A stretch of DNA of 64,000 nucleotides. Source: Iodidimonas sp. SYSU 1G8. Its GTDB lineage: Bacteria > Pseudomonadota > Alphaproteobacteria > SMXS01. Shown here in pieces: positions 27,361 through 37,416 of the stretch. The translations under genes were made by a program, and so were the position numbers. The stretch spans positions 1,626,001 through 1,690,000 of the forward strand of contig NZ_JBBYXJ010000001.1 of the NCBI RefSeq assembly GCF_039655775.1, read 5' to 3'. Under the pieces are notes generated by a model. It worked only from the letters and a program-made list of their open reading frames with translations, had not been told where the DNA came from and searched no databases. Position 1 is the first letter of the stretch. Every line of letters starts with the position of its first letter.

Positions 27361-27393
27361 GCCATGGCCCCCTGGAAGCCAGGGAGCCATGGC
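27361..27393. terminator. GC-rich hairpin after the threonine aldolase gene
   Basis: Fifteen-base arms with a single mismatch (GCCATGGC.. and ..GCCATGGC) enclose AAG, 9 bases after the aldolase stop. There is no T-run, so it may be an inefficient or Rho-assisted terminator, or a palindromic repeat. It lies between convergent genes. Confidence 0.5.
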
Positions 27394-27572
27394 GGCGCCA
27401 CATCGGTCTTTCGGCCCGAAATTCCGCGCGGCTTCTGCCGGCCCTCGACCCAGCGTCCCTCGCCGCTGGGTCACCGATGCGCGGCAGCAGCGCCTCGCGC
27501 ATCGGGCACTGATGATTTGTGCCGGCAATCGTGCGACCGCGCGGCGGAAATCAGGCATTTTCGTGTCGGTCG

Positions 27573-28535
27573 TTACGCTTCCGGTAGAATGTCGCGGTCG
27601 CGCCGAAGACGTCCCTCCCTGGCAAGATGCGCCTCGCGCAGGGTCAGATAGACCGTGCTGCAGAAGATCACGACGCCGCCGATCCAGACCCAGGCGTCGG
27701 GCAGTTCACCGAACGCCAGATAGCCGATCAGCGCGGCCCAGATGAATTTGACGAAGTCGAACGGCATGATGGCGCTGGCGTCGGTCATCCGCAGCGCCTG
27801 GGCCATGGCCAGTGTACCGGCCGTGCCGAGCACGCCGGTCAATCCCATCCACAGCAGCTGGGTGGCATCGGGCCAGCGCCACACGAAGAAGGCGGGAATC
27901 GCCGACAGCAGGGCAAGCATGATCGAGGACCAGACGGTGATGTTGAGCGGCGATTCCGTGCGCGACTGCACCTTGATGATCATCAGCGCCGCGCCCCATG
28001 CCGCGGTACCGAACAGCACGATCAGCGTGCCCTGGTTCATGTCCTCGGATCCCGGCCGGACGATCATCAGGGCGCCGACGATGCCGATGGCCAGGGCGAT
28101 CAGCCGGCGGGCGCGCAGCCGCTCCTTGAGCAGGATCGCGGCATAGACCGTGACGAACAGCGGCAGGGTGAAGCCCAGCGACGCCACATCGGCCAGCGGC
28201 GTGACGCTGACCGAATAGAAGAAGCACAGCATGGACACCACGTTGACCACGCCGCGCAGTAGATGAAGATGGAACCGGTTGGTGCGGACCGCGTCGGTCC
28301 AGTTGCGCAGGATCAGCGGCGCCAGCGCGACCAGCCCGAAGATGTTGCGAAAGAACGCCACCTCGAACGGGTGGATGCCGGAATGGGCGACATGCCGGAT
28401 CACCGCGTTCATGGACTGGAACATCAGCGCGGCGAAAATCATCAGGCACACCGCGCGCGGCAGCGGCGGCAGGTCGCGCACGAAGGCCTGCGCGCGGTCC
28501 GCGAAACCGGCCCGCGCCGGTGACTGCCCGTCCAT
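27573..28535 (-). CDS. DMT-superfamily EamA transporter
   Basis: A 320-residue ten-helix transporter of the EamA type. The first repeat begins LMIFAALMFQSMNAVIRHVA and has EVAFFRNIFGLVALAPL; the middle has the usual GALMIVRPG turn, and the last helix pair ends GGVVIFCSTVYLTLREAHLAREG. The start at 28535 gives a normal length and leaves an 11-base gap after the PPOX gene; earlier in-frame starts would run into that gene. The two genes probably form one transcript. Substrate unknown. Confidence 0.85.
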   Translation of the reverse strand: MDGQSPARAGFADRAQAFVRDLPPLPRAVCLMIFAALMFQSMNAVIRHVAHSGIHPFEVAFFRNIFGLVALAPLILRNWTDAVRTNRFHLHLLRGVVNVVSMLCFFYSVSVTPLADVASLGFTLPLFVTVYAAILLKERLRARRLIALAIGIVGALMIVRPGSEDMNQGTLIVLFGTAAWGAALMIIKVQSRTESPLNITVWSSIMLALLSAIPAFFVWRWPDATQLLWMGLTGVLGTAGTLAMAQALRMTDASAIMPFDFVKFIWAALIGYLAFGELPDAWVWIGGVVIFCSTVYLTLREAHLAREGRLRRDRDILPEA

Positions 28536-28546
28536 CCGGGCGCGTC

Positions 28547-28957
28547 CTAGCGGATGACGCCGTAAACCTTTTCGGGATGGATGCGCAGGATCACCCGATC
28601 CTGGCTGTCGAGCCAGCCTTGCAGGTCCTCGGGCTCCTTCCAGCCGGAATCCGCAATGTTGGCGAACACCAGCTTGGTCATGGCCACGAGATCGTCCTTC
28701 TCGACGGTGGCGCGGCCCTCGACTGTGACGAAATTGAAGGGCGCCGCGTCGGTCGTGCAGCACAGCGCCACCCGGGCGTCGCGCTCCAGCGACTTGCGCT
28801 TGAACGTATGGCCGGGCGTGCTGACCACCAGCGTGTCGCCGTCGCGGGCATAGGCCACGAAGGTGCTGGAGGGCGTCCCGCTCTTGCGCAGCGTGGTGAT
28901 GACCGCCCAGCGATGCTCGGTAATGAACTGATCGAACTTGGGATCGGTACCGATCAT
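28547..28957 (-). CDS. PPOX-class F420/FMN-dependent small flavoprotein
   Basis: A 136-residue split-barrel protein of the PPOX class often annotated as F420-dependent. The segment TEHRWAVITTLRKSGTPSSTFVAYARDGDTLVVST and the basic GHTFKRKSLERDARVAL, which would bind the cofactor phosphate, are typical. These proteins reduce or oxidise varied substrates. F420 or FMN use cannot be told from sequence alone. It is divergent from the P450 gene and upstream of the EamA transporter on the same strand. Confidence 0.8.
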   Translation of the reverse strand: MIGTDPKFDQFITEHRWAVITTLRKSGTPSSTFVAYARDGDTLVVSTPGHTFKRKSLERDARVALCCTTDAAPFNFVTVEGRATVEKDDLVAMTKLVFANIADSGWKEPEDLQGWLDSQDRVILRIHPEKVYGVIR

Positions 28958-29146
28958 GAAAAGTCCCCTTCTTCGCGTTTCGGGCGCAGCCTAACCATTC
29001 ACGCGTGCTGGAAAAAGACAAACTTCGCTCGGAACACTGCACTGAAGAAAATCCGAAAAATTCATTGTCTCGCGGGCGGTGAACGTCATACTGGCCTTAC
29101 TGCCGCTGCCGGGGAGGCGCGGCACGCCCAAACGGAGGATTTTCGC

Positions 29147-30436
29147 ATGAGCACCGTGGCCGACAAGCCGTCGAGCGTCGCCGACATCAACCTGTTCGAT
29201 CCCGCGACCCTGATCGATCCCTGGGATGCCTATGAGCGTCTGCGCAACGAGGCGCCGGTCCATTTCATGCCGACCATGGGCGTCCACGTGGTGACACGCT
29301 ACGACCTGCTGATGCAGGTGCTCAAGGACACGGACACCTATTCGAGCCAGTTCGGACCGTTTCTCAACGGCACGCGCCAGATGTGGCTGCAGAACGCGCC
29401 GGAGTCCGTTCGAAACAAGTTCCTCGAAATCTCGGCCGGCATGCTGCCGCCGACGGACACGCTGCTGACCGCCGACCCGCCGACGCACAAGAAGTACCGC
29501 TCGCAGGTGGACCGGGTGTTCACGGCCGGCAACGTGCGGAAGATGGAGCCGTACATCCAGCAGATCATCGACGAGACCATCGACAGCTTCATCGACAAGG
29601 GCGAGGTGGACTTCATGGAGGCCTTCGCCCTGCCCGTGCCGCTGCGGATCATCGCCGACCGGCTGGGCGTGGCGCCCGAGGATCGGCCATTCTTTTATGA
29701 AGGCGCGACGGTCGCGGCCTCGGGCCTGCGTCTGACCAGCCATGACGACGAGGAACTGCTGCGCCGGGCGCAGGTGATGGTCGACCTGCAGAACTACATG
29801 GTCGGGCTGGTCGAGGCGCGCCGCAAGGACCCGCGCGACGACATGTGCACCATCCTGGGCGAAGTCCGGCTCGAGGACGAGGACAGGCCGCTGAACGCCG
29901 CCGAAACCTGGAGCATTCTCAACCAGTTCCTGGTCGCCGGACACGAGACGACGACCAGCACGTTTGGCTGGGGCATGCTGCTACTCTGCCGCAACCCGGC
30001 GCTGCAGGACCGTATCCTGGGCGATCCCAAGGCCATCCGCACCTTCTGCGAAGAAGCGCTTCGCCTCGAAGCGCCGGTGCAGGGACTGCCGCGGGTCGTC
30101 ACGAAGGACACCGAACTGGGCGGCGTGCCGCTGAAGGCGGGTTCGATGCTGATGCTGCGCTACGGCGCCGCCAATCGGGACGAACGGCATTTCGAGTGCC
30201 CGGTTGAGGTGAACGTGGAGCGCAAGAACGCGGGATCGCAGCTGGCGTTCGGTTCAGGCATTCACCACTGCGTCGGCGCGCCGCTGGCGCGGCAGGAGTT
30301 GAACCTGGGGTTCCCCGCCCTGCTCGCTCGGATGAAGAACTTCCGCCTCGCGCCCGGTCATGAACAGCCCAAGGCCGAGCCGAGCGTGATCCTGCGCAGC
30401 CTGCCGGAGCTCTACATCCAGTTCGACAAGAGGTAA
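29147..30436 (+). CDS. Cytochrome P450 monooxygenase
   Basis: A soluble 429-residue bacterial P450. The I-helix oxygen-activation motif VAGHETTTS is at 263-271, the K-helix ExxR at Glu303-Arg306, and the heme loop FGSGIHHCVG at 368-377 gives the axial Cys375. It inserts one oxygen atom into a substrate using electrons from a ferredoxin and reductase, neither of which is adjacent. The ATG at 29147 has a strong CGGAGGA. It is divergent from a PPOX/EamA pair. Subfamily and substrate are unknown; steroids, terpenes or fatty acids are common substrates in such bacteria. Confidence 0.92.
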   Translation: MSTVADKPSSVADINLFDPATLIDPWDAYERLRNEAPVHFMPTMGVHVVTRYDLLMQVLKDTDTYSSQFGPFLNGTRQMWLQNAPESVRNKFLEISAGMLPPTDTLLTADPPTHKKYRSQVDRVFTAGNVRKMEPYIQQIIDETIDSFIDKGEVDFMEAFALPVPLRIIADRLGVAPEDRPFFYEGATVAASGLRLTSHDDEELLRRAQVMVDLQNYMVGLVEARRKDPRDDMCTILGEVRLEDEDRPLNAAETWSILNQFLVAGHETTTSTFGWGMLLLCRNPALQDRILGDPKAIRTFCEEALRLEAPVQGLPRVVTKDTELGGVPLKAGSMLMLRYGAANRDERHFECPVEVNVERKNAGSQLAFGSGIHHCVGAPLARQELNLGFPALLARMKNFRLAPGHEQPKAEPSVILRSLPELYIQFDKR

Positions 30437-30447
30437 GCCACGCCCCT

Positions 30448-30975
30448 TCAGGGCATGACGCGCCAGCCGGTGATGTCGGTCAGGAACGCATCGCCACGCA
30501 TTTCCACCGTGCTGCAGATGGTCTTGCTGGCATCCTTGGGGTCGGTGGTGCGGGCGTATTTGTACTTGTCGAGCGCGCACAGGTCGCGCCTGAAGGTGCC
30601 GACGAACTCCATGCGCTTGCGGTTGTAGGAGCCGGCCAGCTTCAGGAAGCCCTCGGGATAGTCCATGCCGATCATGGCACGCCCGCAGGAGCCGATCCGC
30701 TTGGGATAAAGCTCGTGATGCAGATTGTTGTTGCGCGGCTCGACCAACGGCACGCCCTGGACGCGGATTTTCTGACCGTCATATTTCTCGGGCGAGCAAA
30801 CCACTTCGCCGAGTGCCACCAGAGGAATATCCGGGAACGGCGACCTGCCGTCATCGACCACGGGCTGAACCGCGTCGAACTTCGGCTGATCGATTCGGTC
30901 CACATCGCCGGTGATCCCGCCGCACGCGGCCAGCATGCCGGCCGCCGCCATACTCAACAGCCCCCGAAACTTCAT
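30448..30975 (-). CDS. Hypothetical lipoprotein
   Basis: A 175-residue predicted lipoprotein. The N-terminus is a signal of about 17 residues ending in a lipobox LAAC with Cys18. The mature part has three later Cys residues and a beta-rich pattern (VCSPEKYDGQKIRVQGVPLVEP, a nucleic-acid/OB-like arrangement in appearance) but no family I recognise. It overlaps the Nudix gene by 4 bases (ATGA), so the two are co-translated. Convergent with the P450 gene. A role in the outer membrane or periplasm is expected only from the lipobox. Confidence 0.75.
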   Translation of the reverse strand: MKFRGLLSMAAAGMLAACGGITGDVDRIDQPKFDAVQPVVDDGRSPFPDIPLVALGEVVCSPEKYDGQKIRVQGVPLVEPRNNNLHHELYPKRIGSCGRAMIGMDYPEGFLKLAGSYNRKRMEFVGTFRRDLCALDKYKYARTTDPKDASKTICSTVEMRGDAFLTDITGWRVMP

Positions 30976-31547
30976 GATCCTTGGCTCCGCAACCAGTAAA
31001 GGGCGAGCAGGGTCTTGGCGTCGGCGAAACGCCCGTCATCCGCCCAGCGATAGGCCTCATCCACCGTCAGCTCGACCAACCTGATGTCCTCATGACCGTC
31101 GCCGGGCGCATGGCCCGGATCGCCATCGACCTCGACATCGAACAGGTGCATGCGCTCGTCCGTATAGCCCGGCGAGACGAAGAAGCTGGTCACCGGCACG
31201 ACGGACAACGCCTCGTAGCCGGTTTCCTCCGTCAACTCGCGCCGCATCGCTTCCTCGGCGGTTTCGCCCGCGTCGATCTTCCCGGCACAGATTTCGACCA
31301 CCCAACCATTGCCCTTACCGGCGGAGGCAAGCCGGAACTGGTCGACGAAGATCAGCGTGCCGCGCGTCCGATGCCGCACCAGCGCCACGGAGGCATCCTG
31401 CCGCCGCACGACGTCGCGCGTCATCCGCTCGCCGAGGCCGCCCGAGAACTGTTCGAACCGGACGGTGACGTGGTCGACCTGCAACCAGCCGTCCAGAACG
31501 CGGGCCTGGGTGATGATCTCGTACTTGCTGGGGTGTTTGTCGGTCAT
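30972..31547 (-). CDS. Nudix hydrolase, ADP-ribose pyrophosphatase-like
   Basis: A 191-residue Nudix protein. The box G-x5-E-x7-RELTEETGY is perfect, at residues 89-111. The N-terminal strand pattern and the preceding WVVEICAGKID are typical of ADP-sugar pyrophosphatases (ADP-ribose or GDP-mannose hydrolysis in the cytosol). The ATG at 31547 is preferred over a TTG two codons earlier. Its stop overlaps the start of the lipoprotein gene (ATGA). Substrate preference cannot be read with certainty. Confidence 0.88.
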   Translation of the reverse strand: MTDKHPSKYEIITQARVLDGWLQVDHVTVRFEQFSGGLGERMTRDVVRRQDASVALVRHRTRGTLIFVDQFRLASAGKGNGWVVEICAGKIDAGETAEEAMRRELTEETGYEALSVVPVTSFFVSPGYTDERMHLFDVEVDGDPGHAPGDGHEDIRLVELTVDEAYRWADDGRFADAKTLLALYWLRSQGS

Positions 31548-31614
31548 GGCCAAGGCTTAACATACCCGGCGGAACGCGCGCCACCGCTCCATGACCGACA
31601 CACGCGCCGCGTGC

Positions 31615-32724
<1,110 letters not shown>

Positions 32725-32889
32725 CGTGTCTCTCCCCTGTTCATTCACGCGTGATTGTGCGGGCGATTAGAGCAGGTCGAACGGCGGGCCGCAATGGGCT
32801 GCGCGCGCCATCACGGAGTTGCAACTTGCCAAAGGAAAGCGGCGGGGGCTCTAATCGCGGAACTCTGTTTCGCCCTGCGAGAGACCAAC

Positions 32890-33747
32890 ATGGAAGCTGC
32901 TCTGGTTCTGGCCGTCCTGCTCATCGTCATCGCCCTGATGGGCGTGAAGATCGTGCCGCAGAGCGAGAAATACGTGGTCGAGCGGCTCGGCAAGCTGCAC
33001 GCGATCCTGGGCCCGGGCCTGAACATCATCGTACCGTTCATCGACTCGGTGAAGCACAAGATTTCCATCCTGGAGCGCCAGCTTCCCAGCATCGAGCAGG
33101 ACGCGATCACCCGTGACAACGTGCTGATCAAGGCGTCAATCGTGGTGTTCTACCGGATCGTCTCGCCGGAAAACACGGTGTACCGGATCAGCAACATCGA
33201 CCAGGCCGTCGCGACCACGGTCGCGGGCATCGTACGGTCCGAGCTGGGCAAGATCGACCTGGACGAGGTGCAGTCCAACCGCGGCCCGCTGAACGCCTCG
33301 ATCAAGGTGCAGCTGGCCGATGCGACCGACGACTGGGGCATCGAGGTGACGCGGGCGGAAGTGCTGGACGTCAACCTGGACGCCCAGACGCTGGACGCCA
33401 TGCTGCAGCAGCTGAACGCCGAGCGCGCCCGCCGCGCCGCCGTGGCCAAGGCCGAGGGCGAGAAGCGCGCCATGGAACTGAAGGCCGAAGGCGAGCTGTT
33501 CACGGCGCAGCGCATGGCCGAAGCCAAGCGCATCCAGGCCGACGCCGACGCCTATGCCACCAATACGCTGGCCGCCGCCATCCGCGAGAACGGCATGGAG
33601 GCGGTTCAGTTCGAGATCGCCAAGCGCCAGATCGACGCCATGGGCCATCTGGCCGCCAGCAGCGGCGCCCGCACCATCATCCTGCCCACCGATCTGGCCG
33701 ACGCCTTCGGCGCCGCCGCCAAGATGTTCGCGAACAAACAGCCATGA
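32890..33747 (+). CDS. SPFH/band 7 membrane protein (QmcA/stomatin-like)
   Basis: A 285-residue SPFH protein anchored by one N-terminal helix (ALVLAVLLIVIALMGV). The domain follows from KIVPQSEKYVVERLGKLHAILGPGLN, and the C-terminus has the alanine/glutamate-rich coiled coil EGEKRAMELKAEGELFTAQRMAEAKRI, which builds the oligomer. The chosen ATG at 32890 starts just before the anchor; longer ORF leaders have no SPFH homology. It overlaps the NfeD gene by 4 bases. SPFH-NfeD pairs organise membrane microdomains or regulate proteases; exact target unknown. Confidence 0.9.
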   Translation: MEAALVLAVLLIVIALMGVKIVPQSEKYVVERLGKLHAILGPGLNIIVPFIDSVKHKISILERQLPSIEQDAITRDNVLIKASIVVFYRIVSPENTVYRISNIDQAVATTVAGIVRSELGKIDLDEVQSNRGPLNASIKVQLADATDDWGIEVTRAEVLDVNLDAQTLDAMLQQLNAERARRAAVAKAEGEKRAMELKAEGELFTAQRMAEAKRIQADADAYATNTLAAAIRENGMEAVQFEIAKRQIDAMGHLAASSGARTIILPTDLADAFGAAAKMFANKQP

Positions 33748-34058
33748 GCCACGACTATTTCCTGCATCCCGTCGCCTGGCTGACCGTCGGCCTGATCTTC
33801 GGCGTCATCGAGGTGCTGGTGCCCGGTTACCTGTTCCTGGGTTTCGCGACGGGCGCCATCTTCATGTCCGCCATCCTGTTCATGGGTGCGGAAGGGCTGT
33901 TCACCGGGCTCGGCGGACTGGCCTATCTCATCGCCTTCTACGCAGCGATCAGCCTCGCCAGCTGGTTCCTGCTGCGCAAGGTGCTGAAGGCCGGCGCCGA
34001 TGCCCGCAAGGTGGAGCGGGACATCAACGAAGACCCGTACAAGGGCGCGAAGGACTGA
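33744..34058 (+). CDS. NfeD family membrane protein (partner of SPFH)
   Basis: A 104-residue inner-membrane protein with three hydrophobic segments (LTVGLIFGVIEVLVPG, LFLGFATGAIFMSAILF, and YLIAFYAAISLASWFLL) followed by a basic cytosolic tail VLKAGADARKVERDIN. This is the short NfeD1-type that accompanies stomatin-like SPFH proteins; the C-terminal OB domain of longer NfeD proteins is absent. It overlaps the SPFH gene by 4 bases (ATGA), a typical co-translated pair. Confidence 0.88.
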   Translation: MSHDYFLHPVAWLTVGLIFGVIEVLVPGYLFLGFATGAIFMSAILFMGAEGLFTGLGGLAYLIAFYAAISLASWFLLRKVLKAGADARKVERDINEDPYKGAKD

Positions 34059-34070
34059 GCTGTCCTAATC

Positions 34071-34955
34071 TTACGCGCTGAAGAACTCGGCGATGGCCCT
34101 CGCCGTCTGCTCCGGCGCTTCCTCGGGGCAGAAATGGCCCCCTGGCACGCCGTGGCCGCGCACGTCCGTGGCCCAGCGCTTCCAGGTGCCGACCATGCGC
34201 TCCTCGTCCCACTTGCCGCCTCGGTCGCCCCACAGGATCAGGGTCGGACAGCCGATCTTCTCGCCGGCATCCCGCGTCGCCTCGTCAATGGCGCAGTCGA
34301 TGGTCGCGCCGGCGCGGTAGCAGTCGGTCGTCGCCCGGATCGTCTCCGGGTTCGAGAAGCAGCGGACATATTCCGCCATGGCCGCCGGATCGAAGCGGGC
34401 ATCGGGTCCCGCCCAGGACGCCATGGAATGACGAAGGTAGAATTCCGGGTCGGCGCCGATCAGCTTTTCCGGCAGCGGCGCGGGCTGGGCGAGGAAGAAC
34501 CAGTGATACATGGCGACCGCCGCCTTGCGGTTGGCCGATGCCGCGTATTGTTCGATGGTCGGCAGCACGTCGAGGATGCACAGCTTCGCGACCCGGTCGG
34601 GATGATCGAACGCCATGCGGTAGGATACGCGCGCGCCCCGGTCGTGCCCGGCGACGCAGAAGCGGTCGAAGCCCAGCGCCCGCATGACCTGGACATTGTC
34701 AGCCGCCATGGTCCGCTTGGCATAGCCCACGTGATCGGCACCCGCCGGCGGCTTGGCGCTGTCGCCATAGCCGCGCAGGTCCGGCACCACCACGGTGAAG
34801 CGCTCGGCGAGCACGGGGGCGACCAGATGCCACATGACATGGGTCTGCGGATAGCCGTGCAGCAGGAGCACGGGCGGTCCCGAACCGCCTGTGACCAGAT
34901 TGATCTCGGCGCCATCGACCGGGACGCGCCGCCGTTCGAAACCATCAAAGAACAT
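34071..34955 (-). CDS. Alpha/beta hydrolase, fluoroacetate/haloacetate dehalogenase-like
   Basis: A 294-residue hydrolase of the haloacetate-dehalogenase type. The nucleophile position is Asp105 in GHDRGARVSYRM, with the Arg that binds carboxylate next to it; the HW pair in YHWFFLAQPAP, the YRAG segment and the catalytic His in PGGHFCPEE are all in the places expected for fluoroacetate dehalogenase. The reaction would release halide from a haloacetate through an Asp ester. The gene starts one base inside the stop of the upstream VOC gene (TGATG), so they are co-translated. The wider family also contains epoxide hydrolases; the motif set favours dehalogenase. Confidence 0.85.
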   Translation of the reverse strand: MFFDGFERRRVPVDGAEINLVTGGSGPPVLLLHGYPQTHVMWHLVAPVLAERFTVVVPDLRGYGDSAKPPAGADHVGYAKRTMAADNVQVMRALGFDRFCVAGHDRGARVSYRMAFDHPDRVAKLCILDVLPTIEQYAASANRKAAVAMYHWFFLAQPAPLPEKLIGADPEFYLRHSMASWAGPDARFDPAAMAEYVRCFSNPETIRATTDCYRAGATIDCAIDEATRDAGEKIGCPTLILWGDRGGKWDEERMVGTWKRWATDVRGHGVPGGHFCPEEAPEQTARAIAEFFSA

Positions 34956-35431
34956 CAGACGTCCAGGTAGAAGGCGTGGTTGGGATCGAGGATTTCCTGC
35001 AGCTCGATCAGATTGCCTTCCGGATCGCGGCCATAGGTGGCGCGGATCGAGCCGTTGCCCAGTTCCTCGCGGGTTGGCGGCGGACAGTTGAAGGTCATGC
35101 CGAGCGTCTTCATGCGTTCGTACTCATAGTCGATGTCGGTCACGTCGACGCAGAAATGGGTGTAGCCGTGATCGCTGGGCGGCCGCTTCGGGTCGACGGG
35201 CTTTCCCTCGGGCGTGATGTACTGGAAGATTTCGATGTGGGTGTTGCCCGCCTTCATCATCACCTGCCGGCAGGACGAATCCTTCAGCCCGACGATGGTG
35301 TCGATGCGCGTCGAGCCCTTTTCCCAGCCCATGGTCGCCACCACCTCGAAGCCGAAGCCTTCCCGGTAGAAGTTCACCAGACGGTCGATGTCGCTGGTCG
35401 CCAGCGCCACGTGATGGATACCCCGGATCAT
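34955..35431 (-). CDS. VOC family protein (methylmalonyl-CoA epimerase/lactoylglutathione lyase type)
   Basis: A 158-residue VOC protein. It starts IRGIHHVALATSDIDRLVNFYRE, with His7 as a probable metal ligand; TRIDTIVGL, NTHIEIFQY (Glu ligand), YTHFCVDVTDID (His) and NLIELQEI (Glu) complete a possible metal site. The ATG has GGGGAGC upstream and the stop codon is fused with the start of the downstream dehalogenase gene. The pairing suggests a shared pathway. The substrate is unknown. Confidence 0.85.
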   Translation of the reverse strand: MIRGIHHVALATSDIDRLVNFYREGFGFEVVATMGWEKGSTRIDTIVGLKDSSCRQVMMKAGNTHIEIFQYITPEGKPVDPKRPPSDHGYTHFCVDVTDIDYEYERMKTLGMTFNCPPPTREELGNGSIRATYGRDPEGNLIELQEILDPNHAFYLDV

Positions 35432-35553
35432 TTCATGCTCCCCTGACTAAAATCCCGTTTCGCCACGTTGGACGGCGGATCGCGCCCGGTCAAGCCGGGT
35501 CTTTCCAGCCGCGCGGCGAGTGCCTAGACTGCGGCGCAACAGGGGAGAGACCA

Positions 35554-36081
35554 ATGACCAGTTTCATCAAACGGCCCGTCGCGCAGATCGCCTATGTGGT
35601 GGATGACGTTCGCGCCAGCGCGCGGAAAATGGCGCAGGCGCTGGGCGCCGGCCCGTTCTTCATCGGCGAGAGCATCCCGCTCGCCCATTGCCTGTACCGG
35701 GGCCGGGAGATGCCGCTGGATCACACCAATGCCTGCGGCCAGTGGGGCGACGTGATGATCGAGCTGGTGCAGCAGAACAATGACGGCCCGTCCGCCTTCC
35801 GCGACATGTATCCGAAGGGCAGCGAGGGCATGCATCATGTCGCCACCTTCGTCGAGGACTTCGACGCCGAGGTGGCGCGCTATGCCGCGCTGGGCTGCGA
35901 GGCGGCCAACATCGCCACGACGGAAGGCGGCAACATCCGCTTCGCCTATATTGACGCGCGGCCGCTGTGCGGCCACATGATCGAGTTCTATCAGGACTCC
36001 GAGGTGATCCGGGGTTTCTACAAGATGGTGAAGGACGCGTCGCTGACCTGGGACGGGACGAACCCGATCATCGAGCGCTGA
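35554..36081 (+). CDS. VOC family protein (glyoxalase_4 type)
   Basis: A 175-residue protein of the VOC class with a family start VAQIAYVVDDVRASARKMAQALGAGPFF and second module MHHVATFVEDFDAEVARYAALGCEAAN. The C-terminal extension ENYQD-type region ends with a WDGTNPI tail also seen, as WDGKTDP, in the VOC protein at 40070; the two are diverged paralogues. The ATG has CAGGGGAGAG upstream. It is divergent from the 34955 VOC gene and convergent with the NRAMP gene. Function unknown; steroid-degradation or CoA-thioester contexts are usual for this subgroup. Confidence 0.82.
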   Translation: MTSFIKRPVAQIAYVVDDVRASARKMAQALGAGPFFIGESIPLAHCLYRGREMPLDHTNACGQWGDVMIELVQQNNDGPSAFRDMYPKGSEGMHHVATFVEDFDAEVARYAALGCEAANIATTEGGNIRFAYIDARPLCGHMIEFYQDSEVIRGFYKMVKDASLTWDGTNPIIER

Positions 36082-36088
36082 AGGATCG

Positions 36089-37393
36089 CTAGAACAGCAT
36101 CGTCCAGAACATGGCGAGCACGGCCGTGGTCATGACGGCGGTGGTGAGCCAGCCCATCAGCCGCAGCGGCCGGGAAAGGACGAACGCCCCCATGATGCCG
36201 GGCCTCGATGCCATGACCATCATCACCACCATGATGGGGACGGCGACGACGCCGTTGATCACCGCCGCCCAGAACAGACCTTTCATGGGATCGATGGGCA
36301 GGAAGTTGATCAGGATGCCGACCACGGTGGCCGCGGCGATGGTGCCGTAGAACGCCTTGGCCTCGCGCGGCTTGCGGCCCAGACCCGTCGGCCATTGCCG
36401 TGCTTCGCCGATCGCGTAGGCGGCACTGCCCGCGAGCACTGGCACCGCGAGCATGCCCGTGCCGATGATCCCCAGCGCGAAGACCACCGAGGCGAACGGT
36501 CCCGCGATGGGCCGCAGGGCTTCTGCGGCTTCGGCCGAAGTACGGATATCCGTGATCCCATGCGCATGAAGGGTCGACGCGGTGGTGACGAGGATGAAGA
36601 AGGCGATCAGCTGGGAATATCCCATGCCGATATAGGTATCGACCCGGATACGCCGCAGCTCGTCCTTTGCCTGCTCGGGCGCGTCGATCAGCCTCGTGGC
36701 CTTCGGATCAACGCGTTCGTCCTCCGCCTCCTCGGACGATTGCCAGAAGAACAGATACGGGCTGATCGTGGTGCCGAGGACCGCGACGATCCCCACCAGA
36801 TAGGCCCGCTCCCAGGTGATGCTGGGAATCAGGGTGTCGAGCGCCACCTGTCCCCACGGCACCTCGATGACCAGCACGGTCGCCACATAGGCCAGCAGCG
36901 AGAGAGTCGTCCATTTGAGAATGGCGACGTACCGGCGGTAGCTAAGGAAAACCTCGAGCCAGATGCAGATCAGGGCGAATGCCACCACGTAGAGATGCGG
37001 CGGCCCACCGATCAGCAGCCTGAGGGCATCGGCCATGGCGCCCAGATCGGCGCCAAGATTGATCGTGTTGGCCACCAGCAGCAGGCCGACCATGATCCGC
37101 ACCAGGCCGGGCGAAAAATGCTGGCGCATGTTGCCCGCCAGCCCCTGCCCGGTCACCCGCCCGATGCGCGCCGTGATTTCCTGGATGGCGGACAGCAGCG
37201 GATAGCTGAACGGCATGGTCCAGGCCAGCTGGTAGCCGAACTGCGCGCCGGCCTGGGAATAGGTGGCGATGCCACTGGGATCGTCGTCGGAAGCGCCGGT
37301 GATGAGTCCCGGACCGAGGACTCGCCAGAGGCTTCGCCTTGGGCGGTGTGTCTGCGGCGGCTCGCCGCCCCCAGCGTCCGGCAGATCAACCAA
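36089..37393 (-). CDS. NRAMP-like divalent-metal transporter with altered signature motifs
   Basis: An 11-12 helix NRAMP-superfamily protein of 434 residues. The start GPGLITGASDDDPSG places DPSG at residues 38-41 where Mn/Fe transporters have DPGN, and the helix-6 motif TTISPYLF (208-215) replaces the canonical MPH metal-binding signature. This makes it a divergent NRAMP; such changes occur in magnesium or other ion-handling relatives. The start is a TTG at 37393, since the first in-frame ATG would cut helix 1. It follows the MFS gene by 23 bases on the same strand. The fold is sure; the ion is unknown. Confidence 0.85.
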   Translation of the reverse strand: MVDLPDAGGGEPPQTHRPRRSLWRVLGPGLITGASDDDPSGIATYSQAGAQFGYQLAWTMPFSYPLLSAIQEITARIGRVTGQGLAGNMRQHFSPGLVRIMVGLLLVANTINLGADLGAMADALRLLIGGPPHLYVVAFALICIWLEVFLSYRRYVAILKWTTLSLLAYVATVLVIEVPWGQVALDTLIPSITWERAYLVGIVAVLGTTISPYLFFWQSSEEAEDERVDPKATRLIDAPEQAKDELRRIRVDTYIGMGYSQLIAFFILVTTASTLHAHGITDIRTSAEAAEALRPIAGPFASVVFALGIIGTGMLAVPVLAGSAAYAIGEARQWPTGLGRKPREAKAFYGTIAAATVVGILINFLPIDPMKGLFWAAVINGVVAVPIMVVMMVMASRPGIMGAFVLSRPLRLMGWLTTAVMTTAVLAMFWTMLF

Positions 37394-37416
37394 GAGCAGG
37401 ACTCATGCGGTTCTCT

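Noticed and set aside
27394..27572. Short ORFs between the threonine aldolase hairpin and the EamA gene
   Set aside because: They are fragmentary, Arg/Ala-rich and overlap the ends of real genes; no ribosome site or domain is seen.
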